From Psychromonas sp. Urea-02u-13 (lineage in GTDB: Bacteria > Pseudomonadota > Gammaproteobacteria > Enterobacterales > Psychromonadaceae), in assembly GCF_002835995.1 (NCBI RefSeq), contig NZ_PJBZ01000036.1:28393-92392 (forward strand): a stretch of DNA of 64,000 bases, written 5' to 3'. Below the pieces are notes generated by a model. The model had not been told where the DNA came from. It worked only from the letters and a program-made list of their open reading frames with translations, and did not search any database. Positions 19,499 to 30,145 of this stretch are shown here, piece by piece. Numbering within the stretch: position 1 is the stretch's first letter; every line of letters starts with the position of its first letter. A program made the position numbers and the translations under genes.

Positions 19499-22400
19499 TT
19501 AATTCTCTTTAAAATAGCTGTATATTCGGCGTGGCATCATGTCGGTATTAGTATCTACCGTGCCTTTATAAACAACCTCTTCTTGCTCAGTCTCTTCATT
19601 GTAAATAACCTGCTTATCACCTTGGCCGACGCCTAATAAACGAATAATGCTTTTTTCTTGATCGTCTACTCCAGCATGAATTACTAATGAATCTGGTACA
19701 CGGGAGCCGATATCGACTTTAGCAACCGCTTCTCCATTATCATTTTTGAAGCGACTTTCTCCCGAATGTAAATCGATGGCATATAACCAACCTAAACCTA
19801 AGTCTCCTACTCCACAGCCAATATTAACCGTCGAATTAGGCACAAAAGAGGTAAAGTATGCGGTACCTTCTAAGACAACACCTTGCCCCAATGATTTTTC
19901 ACCTATCCCTGTAAATGCGTATTTCCATCCTTTGAAAGCACTCATATTGGCATAAACATCCAGCACTTGTGAGCCACTATAATTACCAACGGGATCCCCT
20001 TCGATACTATAAAGGTCAGTAATGGCGCTTGGTGTAGGTTTAACCGGAAAGCCTGTCGCACCAAATAACGTAGGGGAAATCGCATAATCCTGCAGTGAAA
20101 AGTAATAATCGTTTACATCGGTACTCGAGGCAGGATGAGCGCGATCACCGGAGCCAATTAAAATACCGTCATAGGGGATTTTTGCGTAGGAGAACACACC
20201 TTGCTCGCTTTTTGCTACATTGTTTTTATAGGTACGTACAATAACGGGTGTAGTAAAAAAACGTCTATCTTCTGTATTTGAATCACTGGCTAACCCGGCC
20301 ACTTTTATCGTTGACCACTTACTGGTATCTGTCCCCGCTAAATCCATTCGCCAAATATTACCGCCTGTATCACCTGTATATAAACGGTCGATATAACCAT
20401 CACTGTTACCATCCAATAAGCCTACTTGGCTTGGGATACTGTCGCGCATACAATGGATATCATCAGCAGCACAACTAGCACCATCGGTAGACCAAATTTT
20501 ACCGCCAGTCAGTGCATTAACAATGTAAACACCTCTGCCAGTAACATCGTTACAAGTTTCACTAGAAGAGGGAATACACGTATCTTTATTAGTATCGTAT
20601 CCGCCACCAAAAACAATGCCAGGGCCTACCGTTTCAACACTGCCCGCTTGATAAGAAAATAATCCAACACTTGGCATAGACCATGTTTGTGCTAACTCAG
20701 AGAAACCATCAGAGCTCGCGTCAATTTTCCAAGCTAACTTAGGCGTATTTGGATCGGTAATATCAATCGCGTAATAACTACCGCCACCACGACGCATGCC
20801 AACAATTGCAATTATTTGGCTCACGCTTCCATCGCTTTCAATAACTTTAATTGCAATGGGAGATAAATCGATACCATATTGGTGGTTACTTGATGGTTCA
20901 GCATCTCGTACAGATAATCCAAAATTAAGTAACTCTTCAGGAATAAATGCCCAATTCTCAGTCACCGTATCGCCATTGTCTGTAAACATATGTAGGAAAC
21001 CGGCGTTGGTTCCGACTAGCAAGCGGACCACATTATTGCCATTTTCACTGTAAGTAATCGCAAGCGGTTTGGAATGTAGCGGATCACCAAAGATATCACT
21101 GCGATAATCCGTTACTGCACTATTACCATTTTGGTCATCAACATCTAACCCTTTTAGCCAGTTTAATGAATCACTCAATGAAGAGGCTTCTAGACCTAAT
21201 TCAGCTTCTAAGTCAGCTTCAGAAGCAATCGAGTAAAAGGATTTAAGATTAGCAATATTAGGCTCTTTGAGTATGGTCGCATGAATATTACTGAGCACTT
21301 TACGTGTGGTAACATCACCTAACATCGAAGCAACCCCACCTTCCGAAACGGCATTACCATCTTCAACACCTCCCCAATAGGTTGAAGCTGAGTCCTTAAT
21401 ATTACCATCGGCATTAATTGCCGAGACACCTAATCGGTCCACTAAAATACCGGCAGCATTCATGGTTAATTTTTTTATATTACCTTGCCATACGGGTAAG
21501 TTACTTGGCATAAACATCGAATAATAAACAGAATCTAAACTACGTGTTCTATCAAAGTTATTGTTCGCAATCGCAGGGGAAGACAGGCTTGAAGAGCTAT
21601 TTAAAATATCTAAGATAGTTGCCTGAAACGCTTTTTGTAACGCAGTAGAGCTGGTAGCAGGGTAGTATTCGCCTCCCCCTCTTATTGCAGTTTCACCTAA
21701 TAATCGGCCAGCGGCATCAACAGCACTTTGTCCAAAACCGATAGTGTAAGTATTAATATGCTGATCACCATTAGTTGCATCACCATCAATATCAGAACTG
21801 TTCATCCATTCTGCAATGGTTGGCATATAACTGCCTTCAATACTGCCATTGCCTGTTAATGTACTGATAATCGAATTAGCATTGCCATCATTCGTCGGCG
21901 CGCCATCGGTCATTAATATAATATAAGCACGTTCCTGACAGGCTTTAAATGGTGTGCGGTAAACGCCTTCAAATTCAGCAGTGGTATCTCTTCCCGGTGA
22001 AGAGTCGCCATCATCATTTCCATAATAAACGCCCTTGCCTGCATAATAGCGATACGCCTCATACATACTTTCACAAAGTGGCGTCCAACCGTCCGCATTT
22101 AAACCATTCACTTGAGCAATTAACGCTTGTGCCTGTGTTGAATTACGGCTCATCACTTTATCAACAATGCGCCCGCCATTTTTATCGCTAGATCCGTCAC
22201 CACTGTTGCGGTTAAATACCTGTAAACCAAAATCAACAGAAGGGGTACTTTCAATCAAGCTGGCAATCGCTTCTTTAGCGATCACTAATCGGCTTTTGCT
22301 GGTCGTGCCTACTGTGTTATGCCAATAAATATAATTAGCAGAAAAAAGCGTCACAGCATCACTGCCAGAGAAAACATTATTTACCGTCGAGATGTAAGGA

Positions 22401-22918
22401 CCCGAACGTCCATCTTTTGGAAAACCTTGATCACTTGGTGTTGCAGGGTTACTTGCATCTGCATTTGACATGTCTTCCTTACATTCAAAAATATCACCAT
22501 TATTCCCAGACAATGTTTTCCAGCGCGAACGAGAGCTTTTCCATCTGTTTGGTACCCAGCGTCTAACGTTACCATTATATAAACCAGTAGAACTAAGTAA
22601 CGAGACTGAAGCCTGACAATTGTTTTTGCTAATAGAAAAATAATTGCCACTATCTTCATCAGGCGTATCACCACCTGATCGTGTCCAATATATTTTATTA
22701 GCGTCACTACCAGCACCATAATCTCGCGCAGGATCATAAGGTTCAAGCACCACTTCCTCTGAACTACGCATACTGCCAGAGGTATCAAAAATAATAAGCA
22801 CCTGTGGTCGAATACCATTTTGTGCACTCAAATCTGCAACAAAAAGCTCAGTATCATCTGCACTTAACAAAACACAATATGCACATAATAAAGATGCTAA
22901 TAATCGTTTAATAAACAT
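19499..22918 (-). CDS. pilY1: Type IV pilus tip adhesin PilY1
   Basis: A 1139-residue secreted protein. The signal peptide (MFIKRLLASLLCAYCVLLSA) is preceded by GGAGAAAG, which fixes the start at 22918. A von Willebrand A domain follows, with a MIDAS-like FDTSGSM (about residue 45) and MTDGAPTND. The C-terminal half is the PilY1 beta-propeller with MRRGGGSYYAIDITDP, GGGYDTNKD and a calcium-loop-like DGNSDGYIDRLYTGDTGG. PilY1 sits at the pilus tip, controls extension and retraction, and can sense surfaces. Genes before and after are the partner minor pilins. Confidence 0.93.
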   Translation of the reverse strand: MFIKRLLASLLCAYCVLLSADDTELFVADLSAQNGIRPQVLIIFDTSGSMRSSEEVVLEPYDPARDYGAGSDANKIYWTRSGGDTPDEDSGNYFSISKNNCQASVSLLSSTGLYNGNVRRWVPNRWKSSRSRWKTLSGNNGDIFECKEDMSNADASNPATPSDQGFPKDGRSGPYISTVNNVFSGSDAVTLFSANYIYWHNTVGTTSKSRLVIAKEAIASLIESTPSVDFGLQVFNRNSGDGSSDKNGGRIVDKVMSRNSTQAQALIAQVNGLNADGWTPLCESMYEAYRYYAGKGVYYGNDDGDSSPGRDTTAEFEGVYRTPFKACQERAYIILMTDGAPTNDGNANSIISTLTGNGSIEGSYMPTIAEWMNSSDIDGDATNGDQHINTYTIGFGQSAVDAAGRLLGETAIRGGGEYYPATSSTALQKAFQATILDILNSSSSLSSPAIANNNFDRTRSLDSVYYSMFMPSNLPVWQGNIKKLTMNAAGILVDRLGVSAINADGNIKDSASTYWGGVEDGNAVSEGGVASMLGDVTTRKVLSNIHATILKEPNIANLKSFYSIASEADLEAELGLEASSLSDSLNWLKGLDVDDQNGNSAVTDYRSDIFGDPLHSKPLAITYSENGNNVVRLLVGTNAGFLHMFTDNGDTVTENWAFIPEELLNFGLSVRDAEPSSNHQYGIDLSPIAIKVIESDGSVSQIIAIVGMRRGGGSYYAIDITDPNTPKLAWKIDASSDGFSELAQTWSMPSVGLFSYQAGSVETVGPGIVFGGGYDTNKDTCIPSSSETCNDVTGRGVYIVNALTGGKIWSTDGASCAADDIHCMRDSIPSQVGLLDGNSDGYIDRLYTGDTGGNIWRMDLAGTDTSKWSTIKVAGLASDSNTEDRRFFTTPVIVRTYKNNVAKSEQGVFSYAKIPYDGILIGSGDRAHPASSTDVNDYYFSLQDYAISPTLFGATGFPVKPTPSAITDLYSIEGDPVGNYSGSQVLDVYANMSAFKGWKYAFTGIGEKSLGQGVVLEGTAYFTSFVPNSTVNIGCGVGDLGLGWLYAIDLHSGESRFKNDNGEAVAKVDIGSRVPDSLVIHAGVDDQEKSIIRLLGVGQGDKQVIYNEETEQEEVVYKGTVDTNTDMMPRRIYSYFKEN

Positions 22919-22983
22919 AACTTTCTCCATTTGCCACGCTGGCAATACGCTAATAAAATTCATTTTAATAAGGTGATTACAAA

Positions 22984-23427
22984 CTAATCCGCAATAATAG
23001 GTTGCTCAATGCCAACACTCATCGCATTAAGTGCCCATTTAGCGCCACCTGTTTGCGTCCGTCCAAAACGATGCTCAAAATTAACCTGTAAATATTTACA
23101 CTTAAAATTATTACTGCTTGCTTGCATACGACGCTTACAATTAATCTCGCCGTTTAAATCAATGGAGCTCGTTGTAACCTCTCCATAGCTAAAGACAGTG
23201 CTATCTGTTGCGCTTGCAAATGACTGAGCACTGCCTGAGCGATGCATTATTTCTGCAGCGGCGCTATTTAAGAAGATATTTGATTCTCCCTGCATAACAC
23301 GCGCATCGATCATTTTTAACCCGAGAAAAGTATTACTCATGACTAATACCCCTAAGACTAATAACAAAGGAAGAATCATCATGGCAATAAAAAGCGCAAT
23401 GCCCTTTTGTTTATGCAAACTAATCAT
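22984..23427 (-). CDS. pilX: Type IV pilus assembly protein PilX
   Basis: A 147-residue protein with leader MISLHKQKG and hydrophobic helix IALFIAMMILPLLLVLGVLVMS, typical of the PilX N-terminal domain. The rest is a short beta-rich domain with two Cys (NCKRR, KCKYL). It overlaps pilW by eight bases and precedes pilY1. It is much shorter than the two PilX-like paralogues in the 0-5 kb cluster, which carry large extra domains. Confidence 0.85.
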   Translation of the reverse strand: MISLHKQKGIALFIAMMILPLLLVLGVLVMSNTFLGLKMIDARVMQGESNIFLNSAAAEIMHRSGSAQSFASATDSTVFSYGEVTTSSIDLNGEINCKRRMQASSNNFKCKYLQVNFEHRFGRTQTGGAKWALNAMSVGIEQPIIAD

Positions 23428-24433
23428 TTACTAATACCACGCTGTTTTGAAAAAGAAGCACGGTTGAAACCAGCTCTCTTTTATAATTATCGTTGGCCAC
23501 AGGGAATGAATAATCCCCCAGTTGATATGTATTGGAGTTTGTATAACCCACTGTTTTTTCTAGTGACTTAATTAATAAGAAAATTTTAATGCCGATCACT
23601 CTGCCACTATCCCAGTCATTCGCCGTTACTTGAGAAGTACCCACTAATGAATGCATAGAGCCGTCTCGGTCATTGGCAATCAAAGCATCTAAAGCAAACA
23701 TAAATTGCATGCTTTCTACGCCTTCAACTAACACCTCTTCACGCACCATCTCACTTTCACGTAAAGTTAATCGGCGTAAGCGGTTTACTCCTTCGAATTC
23801 ATCGAGGTAATAAACATGGTGTATATATTCCCAAACAGGCTTCACTGCACTACTGGTTAATGCACCCGCATCGCCTTGATAAACAGTAAGCGCGCTGGTA
23901 TTGATATCTAGATAAAAGCGATTCGCACTGTAGTTGCTCTCTTGCTGAAATCCGCGTACTCGTTTAATAGAAATATAATCAGTGTTAACCATTAAACTGG
24001 TTTCACTGTCTCCGTCATCAATACACTTCATCTTTAAACTGCCGACAGTGGCTGGAATCGAAGAAGCCCAAAGAGGTCGAAATTTATTTGCGCTAGGGAA
24101 AGACCCACTTGATATGTCATCTAAACAATCATCGCTGTTTGCAATGGTTGCACCATTCAAATCCCAGAGACTTTTATTCTCTCCGGTGGCTTGCGCAAAA
24201 AAGTTAGCTTGCTTGAGGTCTTTAGCAAGTAGTTGCAAAGCAAAGGTTGCATTTTCTTGGCGCTCTCCGCTACCTAACGCTTGATTTGTAGCGCGCTGAC
24301 TGGAGACAAATACCGCTAATAAACCTGCCGTTAAAAAGAGTGAAAGCATGATAGCAATCATCAATTCAACGAGTGAAAAACCCGTTTGTTTATTAGGGCT
24401 GGTGAGGGATGAGGCAAAACGTGAGATGCTCAT
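23420..24433 (-). CDS. pilW: Type IV pilus assembly protein PilW
   Basis: A 337-residue prepilin. The leader ends in KQTG and the helix begins FSLVELMIAIMLSLFLTAGLLAVFVSSQ. ATFALQLLAKDLKQANFF and the later REEVLVEGVESMQFMFALD are characteristic of PilW. It is a component of the minor pilin priming complex. Its ATG overlaps the pilV stop by four bases and its end overlaps pilX by eight bases, so the genes are translationally coupled. Confidence 0.9.
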   Translation of the reverse strand: MSISRFASSLTSPNKQTGFSLVELMIAIMLSLFLTAGLLAVFVSSQRATNQALGSGERQENATFALQLLAKDLKQANFFAQATGENKSLWDLNGATIANSDDCLDDISSGSFPSANKFRPLWASSIPATVGSLKMKCIDDGDSETSLMVNTDYISIKRVRGFQQESNYSANRFYLDINTSALTVYQGDAGALTSSAVKPVWEYIHHVYYLDEFEGVNRLRRLTLRESEMVREEVLVEGVESMQFMFALDALIANDRDGSMHSLVGTSQVTANDWDSGRVIGIKIFLLIKSLEKTVGYTNSNTYQLGDYSFPVANDNYKRELVSTVLLFQNSVVLVND

Positions 24434-25044
24434 GATGATTTACTAATGTAGGTTTCGATGCTTAATTGACGACGGTGCCTTGAAGAATCACCGCAGGTGG
24501 CCGTTAAATCTGTGGAAGCTGAAGCATGAGCAGAGTCTTTACTTTTAACAGTAGAAAACCAACTAATCACTATTTCGACCAATTCACCATCGGAGCCTGA
24601 AATAGGGCTTACAGCAATACAAGCATCCGCTTCAATAAGTCCATTTTCACCGGCAGTACTGTTATTAATTTCAGCACCTAAAAATTTTTGTTTCCATTCA
24701 TAGAGGTCATTATTTCTGATATCGACGCCACTGCAATTATCAAACGTACCGTCAGAATCGATACAACTTGGGGCAGAAAGCGTTGCATTAGTCAGGCTGA
24801 CAATTGCATAATTATTATCAGCATCAAGCAACCATAAACGGTTTAGCTGCATACGCTCGGTTATATCTGCAATAAGGGAATTAGCGAGTGTTCGTTGTTC
24901 TATTTCGATGCTAGATTTGACCGCAGTTGACTGCATCCCAGCAAGTCCAAGCAGACCAAGCGCAAGAATGAAGCCGCTGATCATTATTTCGATCAGACTA
25001 AAACCTCTATGCTTTAATTTGAAATTAACGCTATTTTTTTGCAT
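24430..25044 (-). CDS. pilV: Type IV pilus assembly protein PilV
   Basis: About 204 residues from ATG 25044; the leader ends in KHRG and the helix is FSLIEIMISGFILALGLLGLAGMQ, the PilV signature. ERMQLNR follows as in PilV proteins. Other in-frame starts at 25056 (ATG) and 25083 (TTG) are possible. First gene of the pilV-pilW-pilX-pilY1-pilE-tapY2 operon; its promoter must lie within the 130 bases up to the ispH terminator. Confidence 0.87.
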   Translation of the reverse strand: MQKNSVNFKLKHRGFSLIEIMISGFILALGLLGLAGMQSTAVKSSIEIEQRTLANSLIADITERMQLNRLWLLDADNNYAIVSLTNATLSAPSCIDSDGTFDNCSGVDIRNNDLYEWKQKFLGAEINNSTAGENGLIEADACIAVSPISGSDGELVEIVISWFSTVKSKDSAHASASTDLTATCGDSSRHRRQLSIETYISKSS

Positions 25045-25178
25045 ATACCAATCCATTGCTACCTTGCTAAAAAAGGCTTTCAACCAATAAGTATAGTTCG
25101 AGTTAAATATTAGAAATCAACAAAAGACAAAACTAACATAAAGACTAGCTAATCTCCTATGCGTAAATAACAGGTAAA

Positions 25179-25219
25179 AAAAAGCGCCTACTTATGCAAA
25201 TAATAAGTAGGCGCTTTTT
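25179..25219 (-). terminator. Intrinsic terminator downstream of ispH
   Basis: A perfect 17-bp stem (AAAAAGCGCCTACTTAT and complement) around a 7-base loop, with T-rich ends on both strands, so it could work in both directions. It separates ispH from the pilV operon on the same strand. Confidence 0.92.
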
Positions 25220-25232
25220 CAATGAGTTACTA

Positions 25233-26177
25233 TTAATCGACCATTTTTATACGCAATTCCGCAGGTACTTCAAAAACCGTGTTCTCTTCAACACCTGGAT
25301 TTTCAACAACCAGCGTACCACCTAATGTTTTTAGCTTATCAATGACCGCTTTGACTAATACTTCTGGCGCAGAAGCCCCGGCAGTCACACCCACTTTATT
25401 AACACCTTTAAACCAATCGCAATCAATATCTAAAGCAGTATCAATAAGATAAGCATTCACCCCCTCACAGCTTGCTTTTTCACGCAGGCGGTTTGAGTTT
25501 GAAGAGTTAGTCGAACCCACGACTAAAACAAGATCGGTTATTTGTGCGAGATCCTTCACTGAATCCTGACGATTTTGGGTCGCATAACAAATGTCATCTT
25601 TACGAGGCCCTTCAATCTCTGGATACTTTTCACGTAATGCATTGATAATGTTAGAAGTATCATCAACAGACAAAGTAGTTTGTGAACTGTAACAAAGGTT
25701 TTTAGGGTTCTTAACCTGTAATGTAAGTACATCTTCAGGTGATTCAACTAAATATATGCCACCTTGTTCATTATCATATTGGCCCATTGTGCCAACAACT
25801 TCAGGGTGACCCTCATGACCAATTAAAATACATTCTTGAGCACGGCGACTCGCACGTGTGACTTCCATATGTACTTTAGTGACTAACGGACACGTTGCAT
25901 CAAACACTTTTAATTCACGACGCTTTGCTTCATTACGCACTGATTGTGCAACACCATGCGCACTAAAAATAACAATGTTGTCGTCTGGCACTTCATCAAG
26001 CTCTTCAACAAATACCGCACCACGTGCTTTTAGACCATCAACGACATATTGGTTATGCACTACTTCATGACGTACATAAATAGGTGATGGGAAAAGATCT
26101 AATGCGCGTTCTACTATTGAGATAGCACGATGAACACCCGCACAAAAACCGCGTGGATTAGCTAAAATAATTTCCAT
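25233..26177 (-). CDS. ispH: 4-hydroxy-3-methylbut-2-enyl diphosphate reductase IspH
   Basis: A 314-residue enzyme of the last step of the MEP isoprenoid pathway, forming IPP and DMAPP. The three cluster cysteines are in RGFCAGV (Cys12), [11 protein letters not shown] and [10 protein letters not shown]; the substrate-binding TNSSNSNRL and [10 protein letters not shown] motifs are present. It is the last gene of the ribF-ileS-lspA-fkpB-ispH block and begins nine bases after fkpB. Confidence 0.96.
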   Translation of the reverse strand: MEIILANPRGFCAGVHRAISIVERALDLFPSPIYVRHEVVHNQYVVDGLKARGAVFVEELDEVPDDNIVIFSAHGVAQSVRNEAKRRELKVFDATCPLVTKVHMEVTRASRRAQECILIGHEGHPEVVGTMGQYDNEQGGIYLVESPEDVLTLQVKNPKNLCYSSQTTLSVDDTSNIINALREKYPEIEGPRKDDICYATQNRQDSVKDLAQITDLVLVVGSTNSSNSNRLREKASCEGVNAYLIDTALDIDCDWFKGVNKVGVTAGASAPEVLVKAVIDKLKTLGGTLVVENPGVEENTVFEVPAELRIKMVD

Positions 26178-26186
26178 GATTAACTC

Positions 26187-26630
26187 CTAGAGAACTTCAA
26201 GCACATCAACATCAAACGTTAATGTTTGCCCTGCCAGTGGGTGATTAAAATCAACCGTCACACTGTCAGCAATGACTTCACGAATAACGCCCGGTAATTC
26301 ACTGCCATCTGGTTGTGTAAAAGTAATAATAGTACCCACTTCTGCAGGCACATCATTACTGAATTTACTCAGCTCTAAATGGTGAATATTATCAGGATTA
26401 GGTAGACCAAATGCATCTTCAGGAGCCAGTGTGAAGGTTTCAGATTGCCCTTCCGTTAAGCCTAATAAACACTTTTCAAAATTAGGCGTTAAGCTATTAT
26501 CACCCATTACAAATTTAGCCGGTTTATCATCCACTTTACTGCTATCAACCGCAGAACCATCAGCTAAACGAATAGAGAAGTGCATCATCACTTCACTGTC
26601 ACTCTTAATTGTATTTGTAGCAGTTGTCAT
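26187..26630 (-). CDS. fkpB: FKBP-type peptidyl-prolyl isomerase FkpB (SlpA)
   Basis: A 147-residue cytoplasmic FKBP with an IF insert, of the SlyD/SlpA type. It has no signal peptide; family motifs are SVMMHFSIRLADGSAVDSS-like strands, LLGLTEGQSETFTLAPEDAFG and DFNHPLAGQTLTFDV. The role is prolyl isomerisation and chaperone activity; the exact clients are unknown. Its ATG shares one base with the lspA stop (TAATG), which is the usual coupling in the lspA-fkpB-ispH cluster. Confidence 0.93.
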   Translation of the reverse strand: MTTATNTIKSDSEVMMHFSIRLADGSAVDSSKVDDKPAKFVMGDNSLTPNFEKCLLGLTEGQSETFTLAPEDAFGLPNPDNIHHLELSKFSNDVPAEVGTIITFTQPDGSELPGVIREVIADSVTVDFNHPLAGQTLTFDVDVLEVL

Positions 26631-27178
26631 TACCTGTCTTCCTTTTCAATGGTTTCTGTTTTTTTGGTTTCAGAGTCAGCTTTTTCCGGGTGGACTTTTT
26701 CCGGGTGAATAAGAGAGTCTAAAATAATCATAGCTGCGCCAATAAAAATAGCGATATCAGCCACATTAAAAGTCGGCCAACGATAAAAGCCTAAATCAAA
26801 ATCTAAAAAATCTACCACGTAACCAAACATCAAACGATCCATTACATTACCAATAGCGCCTGATAATACTAATGTGAAAGCAATATTTTCCCAGCGTTTA
26901 TGGATACTATTCTTTTTCAACGAATAGAGTAAATAAGCAGAAACGGCAAACGCAATAGCAGTGAATAAGTACTTTTGCCAACCACCTGCATCACCTAAGA
27001 AACTAAAAGCAGCACCGTAGTTACGTGCATAAGTGAAATTGAAAAACGATAATACTTCATAAGATTCATACAAATCTAATGATTGTATTGTCCAATACTT
27101 TGTCGCTTGATCAAGAACGAGCATGATCACGGTTAACCATAACCAACGTAATCCTGACTTTTCTATTATTTCTGTCAT
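26630..27178 (-). CDS. lspA: Lipoprotein signal peptidase LspA
   Basis: A 182-residue inner-membrane aspartic protease with four membrane helices that cleaves prolipoprotein signal peptides. The catalytic region is NVMDRLMFGYVVDF and FNVADIAIFIG, each providing one active-site Asp; YARNYGAAFSFL is also conserved. It has a charged C-terminal tail (KVHPEKADSETKK) beyond the E. coli length of 164. Its own start has no overlap with ileS, and an intrinsic terminator lies between them. Confidence 0.95.
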   Translation of the reverse strand: MTEIIEKSGLRWLWLTVIMLVLDQATKYWTIQSLDLYESYEVLSFFNFTYARNYGAAFSFLGDAGGWQKYLFTAIAFAVSAYLLYSLKKNSIHKRWENIAFTLVLSGAIGNVMDRLMFGYVVDFLDFDLGFYRWPTFNVADIAIFIGAAMIILDSLIHPEKVHPEKADSETKKTETIEKEDR

Positions 27179-27204
27179 TAAATTTCTCTTATTAGAAGCT
27201 AAAA

Positions 27205-27232
27205 AAAACGCCTTAATATAAAGGCGTTTTTC
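27205..27232 (-). terminator. Intrinsic terminator between ileS and lspA
   Basis: An 11-bp stem (AAAAACGCCTT and complement) with a 6-base loop, followed on the minus strand by a run of eight T. It would end or attenuate the ribF-ileS transcript before lspA. Confidence 0.88.
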
Positions 27233-27257
27233 AAACTAATGCAGGCGTTTACTTAAC

Positions 27258-30092
27258 TTAAGCAAACTGGCGAGACTCGCCTTCACCTTCAATATTAGTA
27301 ATACAACGAATACACAGTAGAAGGTGTGTTTCATCGCTACCGACTGTTTCGTTATGATGCCAACAACGATCACACTTCGCATGAACACTTTTCTCAACCG
27401 CAACCACTAAACCAGCAACATCTGTTTTGTGTGCTGTTTCTGGTGCTTCAGCTAATGCTTTAACCGTTGCTTTAGACGTGATTAATACAAAACGTAATTC
27501 ATCCGCTAAACCATTTAATAGGTTTTTAACGTTATCATCAGCATACAATGTCACTTCAGCTTCTAAACCACCACCAATAACACTGTCTTTACGTGCTAGT
27601 TCTAATGTTTTATTTACTTCTGCACGTACTGCAATCAGTTGATCCCATGCGTCATTTGATAATGCTTCGTTGTCGCTTAGGCTAAACAAACCATCATACC
27701 AAACACCGGTAAATACAAATTCATCACGTTCACCCGGTAGGCGTCCCCAAATTTCATCAGCCGTGAAGCTTAAGATTGGCGCCATCCAGCGTACTAGAGC
27801 TTCAGATAAATGGTACATTGCTGTTTGACAGCTACGACGTGCAACACCCTCTGATTTAGCCGTGTACTGTCTGTCTTTAATGATATCTAAGTAGAAGCTA
27901 CCTAGTTCAATTGAACAGAAATGTGTTAGCTTCTGGTGTACTGCATGCAAGTTATAGTCATTGTAAGCCGTAATAATTTCAGCTTGAAGTGCGTCCGCTT
28001 TTGCAACAATCCAACGGTCTAAAGCCACCATTTCATCACTTGCTACCATATCAGTTTTTGGATCAAAACCATTTAGGTTAGACAGTAAGAAACGCGCAGT
28101 ATTACGGATACGACGGTAACTATCAGCACTACGATTTAAGATTTCATCAGAAACAGTAATTTCGCCAGTGTAATCTGTTGAAGCAACCCATAGACGTAAT
28201 ACATCAGCGCCTAAATCGTTCATTACTTTCTGAGGTGACATAACGTTACCCACAGATTTAGACATTTTCTTACCGTGTGCATCAACCACGAAACCGTGAG
28301 TTAATACTTCTTTGTAAGGGGCTTTGCCAGTAATCGCAACACTTGTTGTTAATGAAGATTGGAACCAACCACGATGTTGATCTGAACCTTCAAGGTAAAG
28401 ATCAATCTCAGCCGTCGTGCCATCTTCCGCTTTATATTCGTCACGCACACCCACAACAGCAGCATGAGTTGTACCTGAGTCAAACCAAACATCTAAAGTA
28501 TCAGTTACTTTACGGTATTCTTCAGATTCAAAACCTAATAGTGATTCAGCATCTAAATCCCACCAAGCTTGAATACCCTCTTTTTCAATTTTAAGGGCAA
28601 TCAGTTCCATCATTTCAATGCTGTTTGGATGAAGTTCATCTGTTTCTTTATGTACAAACAGGGTAATTGGCACGCCCCATGTACGTTGACGAGAAACACA
28701 CCAATCTGGACGGTTATCTAACATTTTTTCAATACGTTGCTCGCCCCAGCTTGGGATCCACTTAACGTCTTTGATTTCAGACAACGCGCTATCACGTAGA
28801 CCTTTTTGATCCATTGAGATAAACCATTGTGGCGTAGCACGGAAGATAATCGGTGTTTTGTGTCTCCAGCAATGTGGGTAGCTGTGATTAATATTAACGT
28901 GATGAATTAATGCATTACGCTCAGTTAATACTTCAAGTACTTTATCGTTTGCTTTAAATACATGTAAACCAGCAAAGAACTCAGTATCGTCACGGAATAC
29001 ACCGTTATCAGCAACTGGGTTTGCTACTTCTAAATCGTATTTAAGACCCACAGAGTAATCGTCTTGACCGTGGCCAGGTGCTGTATGAACACAACCTGTA
29101 CCTGCATCAATCGTCACGTGATCTGCAACAATTGTTGGTACTTGTAAGTCTAAGAATGGGTGATTAAATAACTGTTTCTCTAAATCAAGTCCCGTACAAA
29201 TCGCTAATGTTTTAGCATCTTCGATACCGTAACGTAACATTGCGCTATCCACTAAATCAGTAGCTAGAATCAGACGACGTTCGCCCGCTTGCACTAATGA
29301 GTATTCAACTTTAGCAGCTAATGCAACCGCGCGGTTAGCAGGTAGTGTCCAAGGTGTTGTTGTCCAGATAACCGTACAAACATCACCGTGGCCTAAATCA
29401 TCAGACTCAGAGTTGAAACATGCAATAACAGCATCACTATCAACAGCAACAAAAGCAACATCAATGGCAGCTGAAATTTTATCTTCATATTCAACTTCAG
29501 CTTCTGCTAGTGCAGAACCACAATCAGTACACCAATGAACAGGTTTTGAACCTTTGTGTAGGTGATCATTTTTAATGATTTTAGCTAAAGCACGTACGAT
29601 GTTTGCTTCAGTTTCAAAATTCATTGTTAAGTACGGGTTGGCCCAATCGCCAAGCACACCTAAACGTTGAAAGTCTTTAGACTGACCGGCAACTTGACGC
29701 GCTGCATATTCACGACATTTAACGCGGAACGTAGCTGCATCGATTTTTTTACCTGGCTTACCGTGTTTTTTCTCAACTTGAAGCTCGATTGGTAAACCAT
29801 GACAATCCCAACCTGGAATATAAGGCGCATCAAAATCAGAAAGCGTTTTAGATTTAATAATAATATCTTTAAGGATTTTATTTACCGAGTGACCGATATG
29901 AATATCACCATTTGCATAAGGAGGGCCATCATGCAAAATAAATGTTTTTTTACCTTTTTTAGCGGCACGAATCTTTCCGTAAAGATCGTTGCTGTACCAG
30001 TTTTTCAACATGTTTGGTTCACGATTTGCTAAATTTGCGCGCATCGGGAAACCTGTTTTAGGTAGGTTTAATGTACTTTTATATTCACTCAT
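27258..30092 (-). CDS. ileS: Isoleucyl-tRNA synthetase
   Basis: A 944-residue class I synthetase. HIGH motif in [13 protein letters not shown] (about residue 58), KMSKS in [10 protein letters not shown], an editing domain with [13 protein letters not shown], and a C-terminal zinc finger CDRCW...CIRCI. It charges tRNA-Ile and edits Val. Length and order match the E. coli enzyme (938). It is flanked by ribF upstream and by a terminator before lspA. Confidence 0.97.
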   Translation of the reverse strand: MSEYKSTLNLPKTGFPMRANLANREPNMLKNWYSNDLYGKIRAAKKGKKTFILHDGPPYANGDIHIGHSVNKILKDIIIKSKTLSDFDAPYIPGWDCHGLPIELQVEKKHGKPGKKIDAATFRVKCREYAARQVAGQSKDFQRLGVLGDWANPYLTMNFETEANIVRALAKIIKNDHLHKGSKPVHWCTDCGSALAEAEVEYEDKISAAIDVAFVAVDSDAVIACFNSESDDLGHGDVCTVIWTTTPWTLPANRAVALAAKVEYSLVQAGERRLILATDLVDSAMLRYGIEDAKTLAICTGLDLEKQLFNHPFLDLQVPTIVADHVTIDAGTGCVHTAPGHGQDDYSVGLKYDLEVANPVADNGVFRDDTEFFAGLHVFKANDKVLEVLTERNALIHHVNINHSYPHCWRHKTPIIFRATPQWFISMDQKGLRDSALSEIKDVKWIPSWGEQRIEKMLDNRPDWCVSRQRTWGVPITLFVHKETDELHPNSIEMMELIALKIEKEGIQAWWDLDAESLLGFESEEYRKVTDTLDVWFDSGTTHAAVVGVRDEYKAEDGTTAEIDLYLEGSDQHRGWFQSSLTTSVAITGKAPYKEVLTHGFVVDAHGKKMSKSVGNVMSPQKVMNDLGADVLRLWVASTDYTGEITVSDEILNRSADSYRRIRNTARFLLSNLNGFDPKTDMVASDEMVALDRWIVAKADALQAEIITAYNDYNLHAVHQKLTHFCSIELGSFYLDIIKDRQYTAKSEGVARRSCQTAMYHLSEALVRWMAPILSFTADEIWGRLPGERDEFVFTGVWYDGLFSLSDNEALSNDAWDQLIAVRAEVNKTLELARKDSVIGGGLEAEVTLYADDNVKNLLNGLADELRFVLITSKATVKALAEAPETAHKTDVAGLVVAVEKSVHAKCDRCWHHNETVGSDETHLLLCIRCITNIEGEGESRQFA

Positions 30093-30145
30093 CGGTTTTG
30101 TATTCCATCTTACGATTTAATTAATAATTAGTTAGAGGTCGTTAT

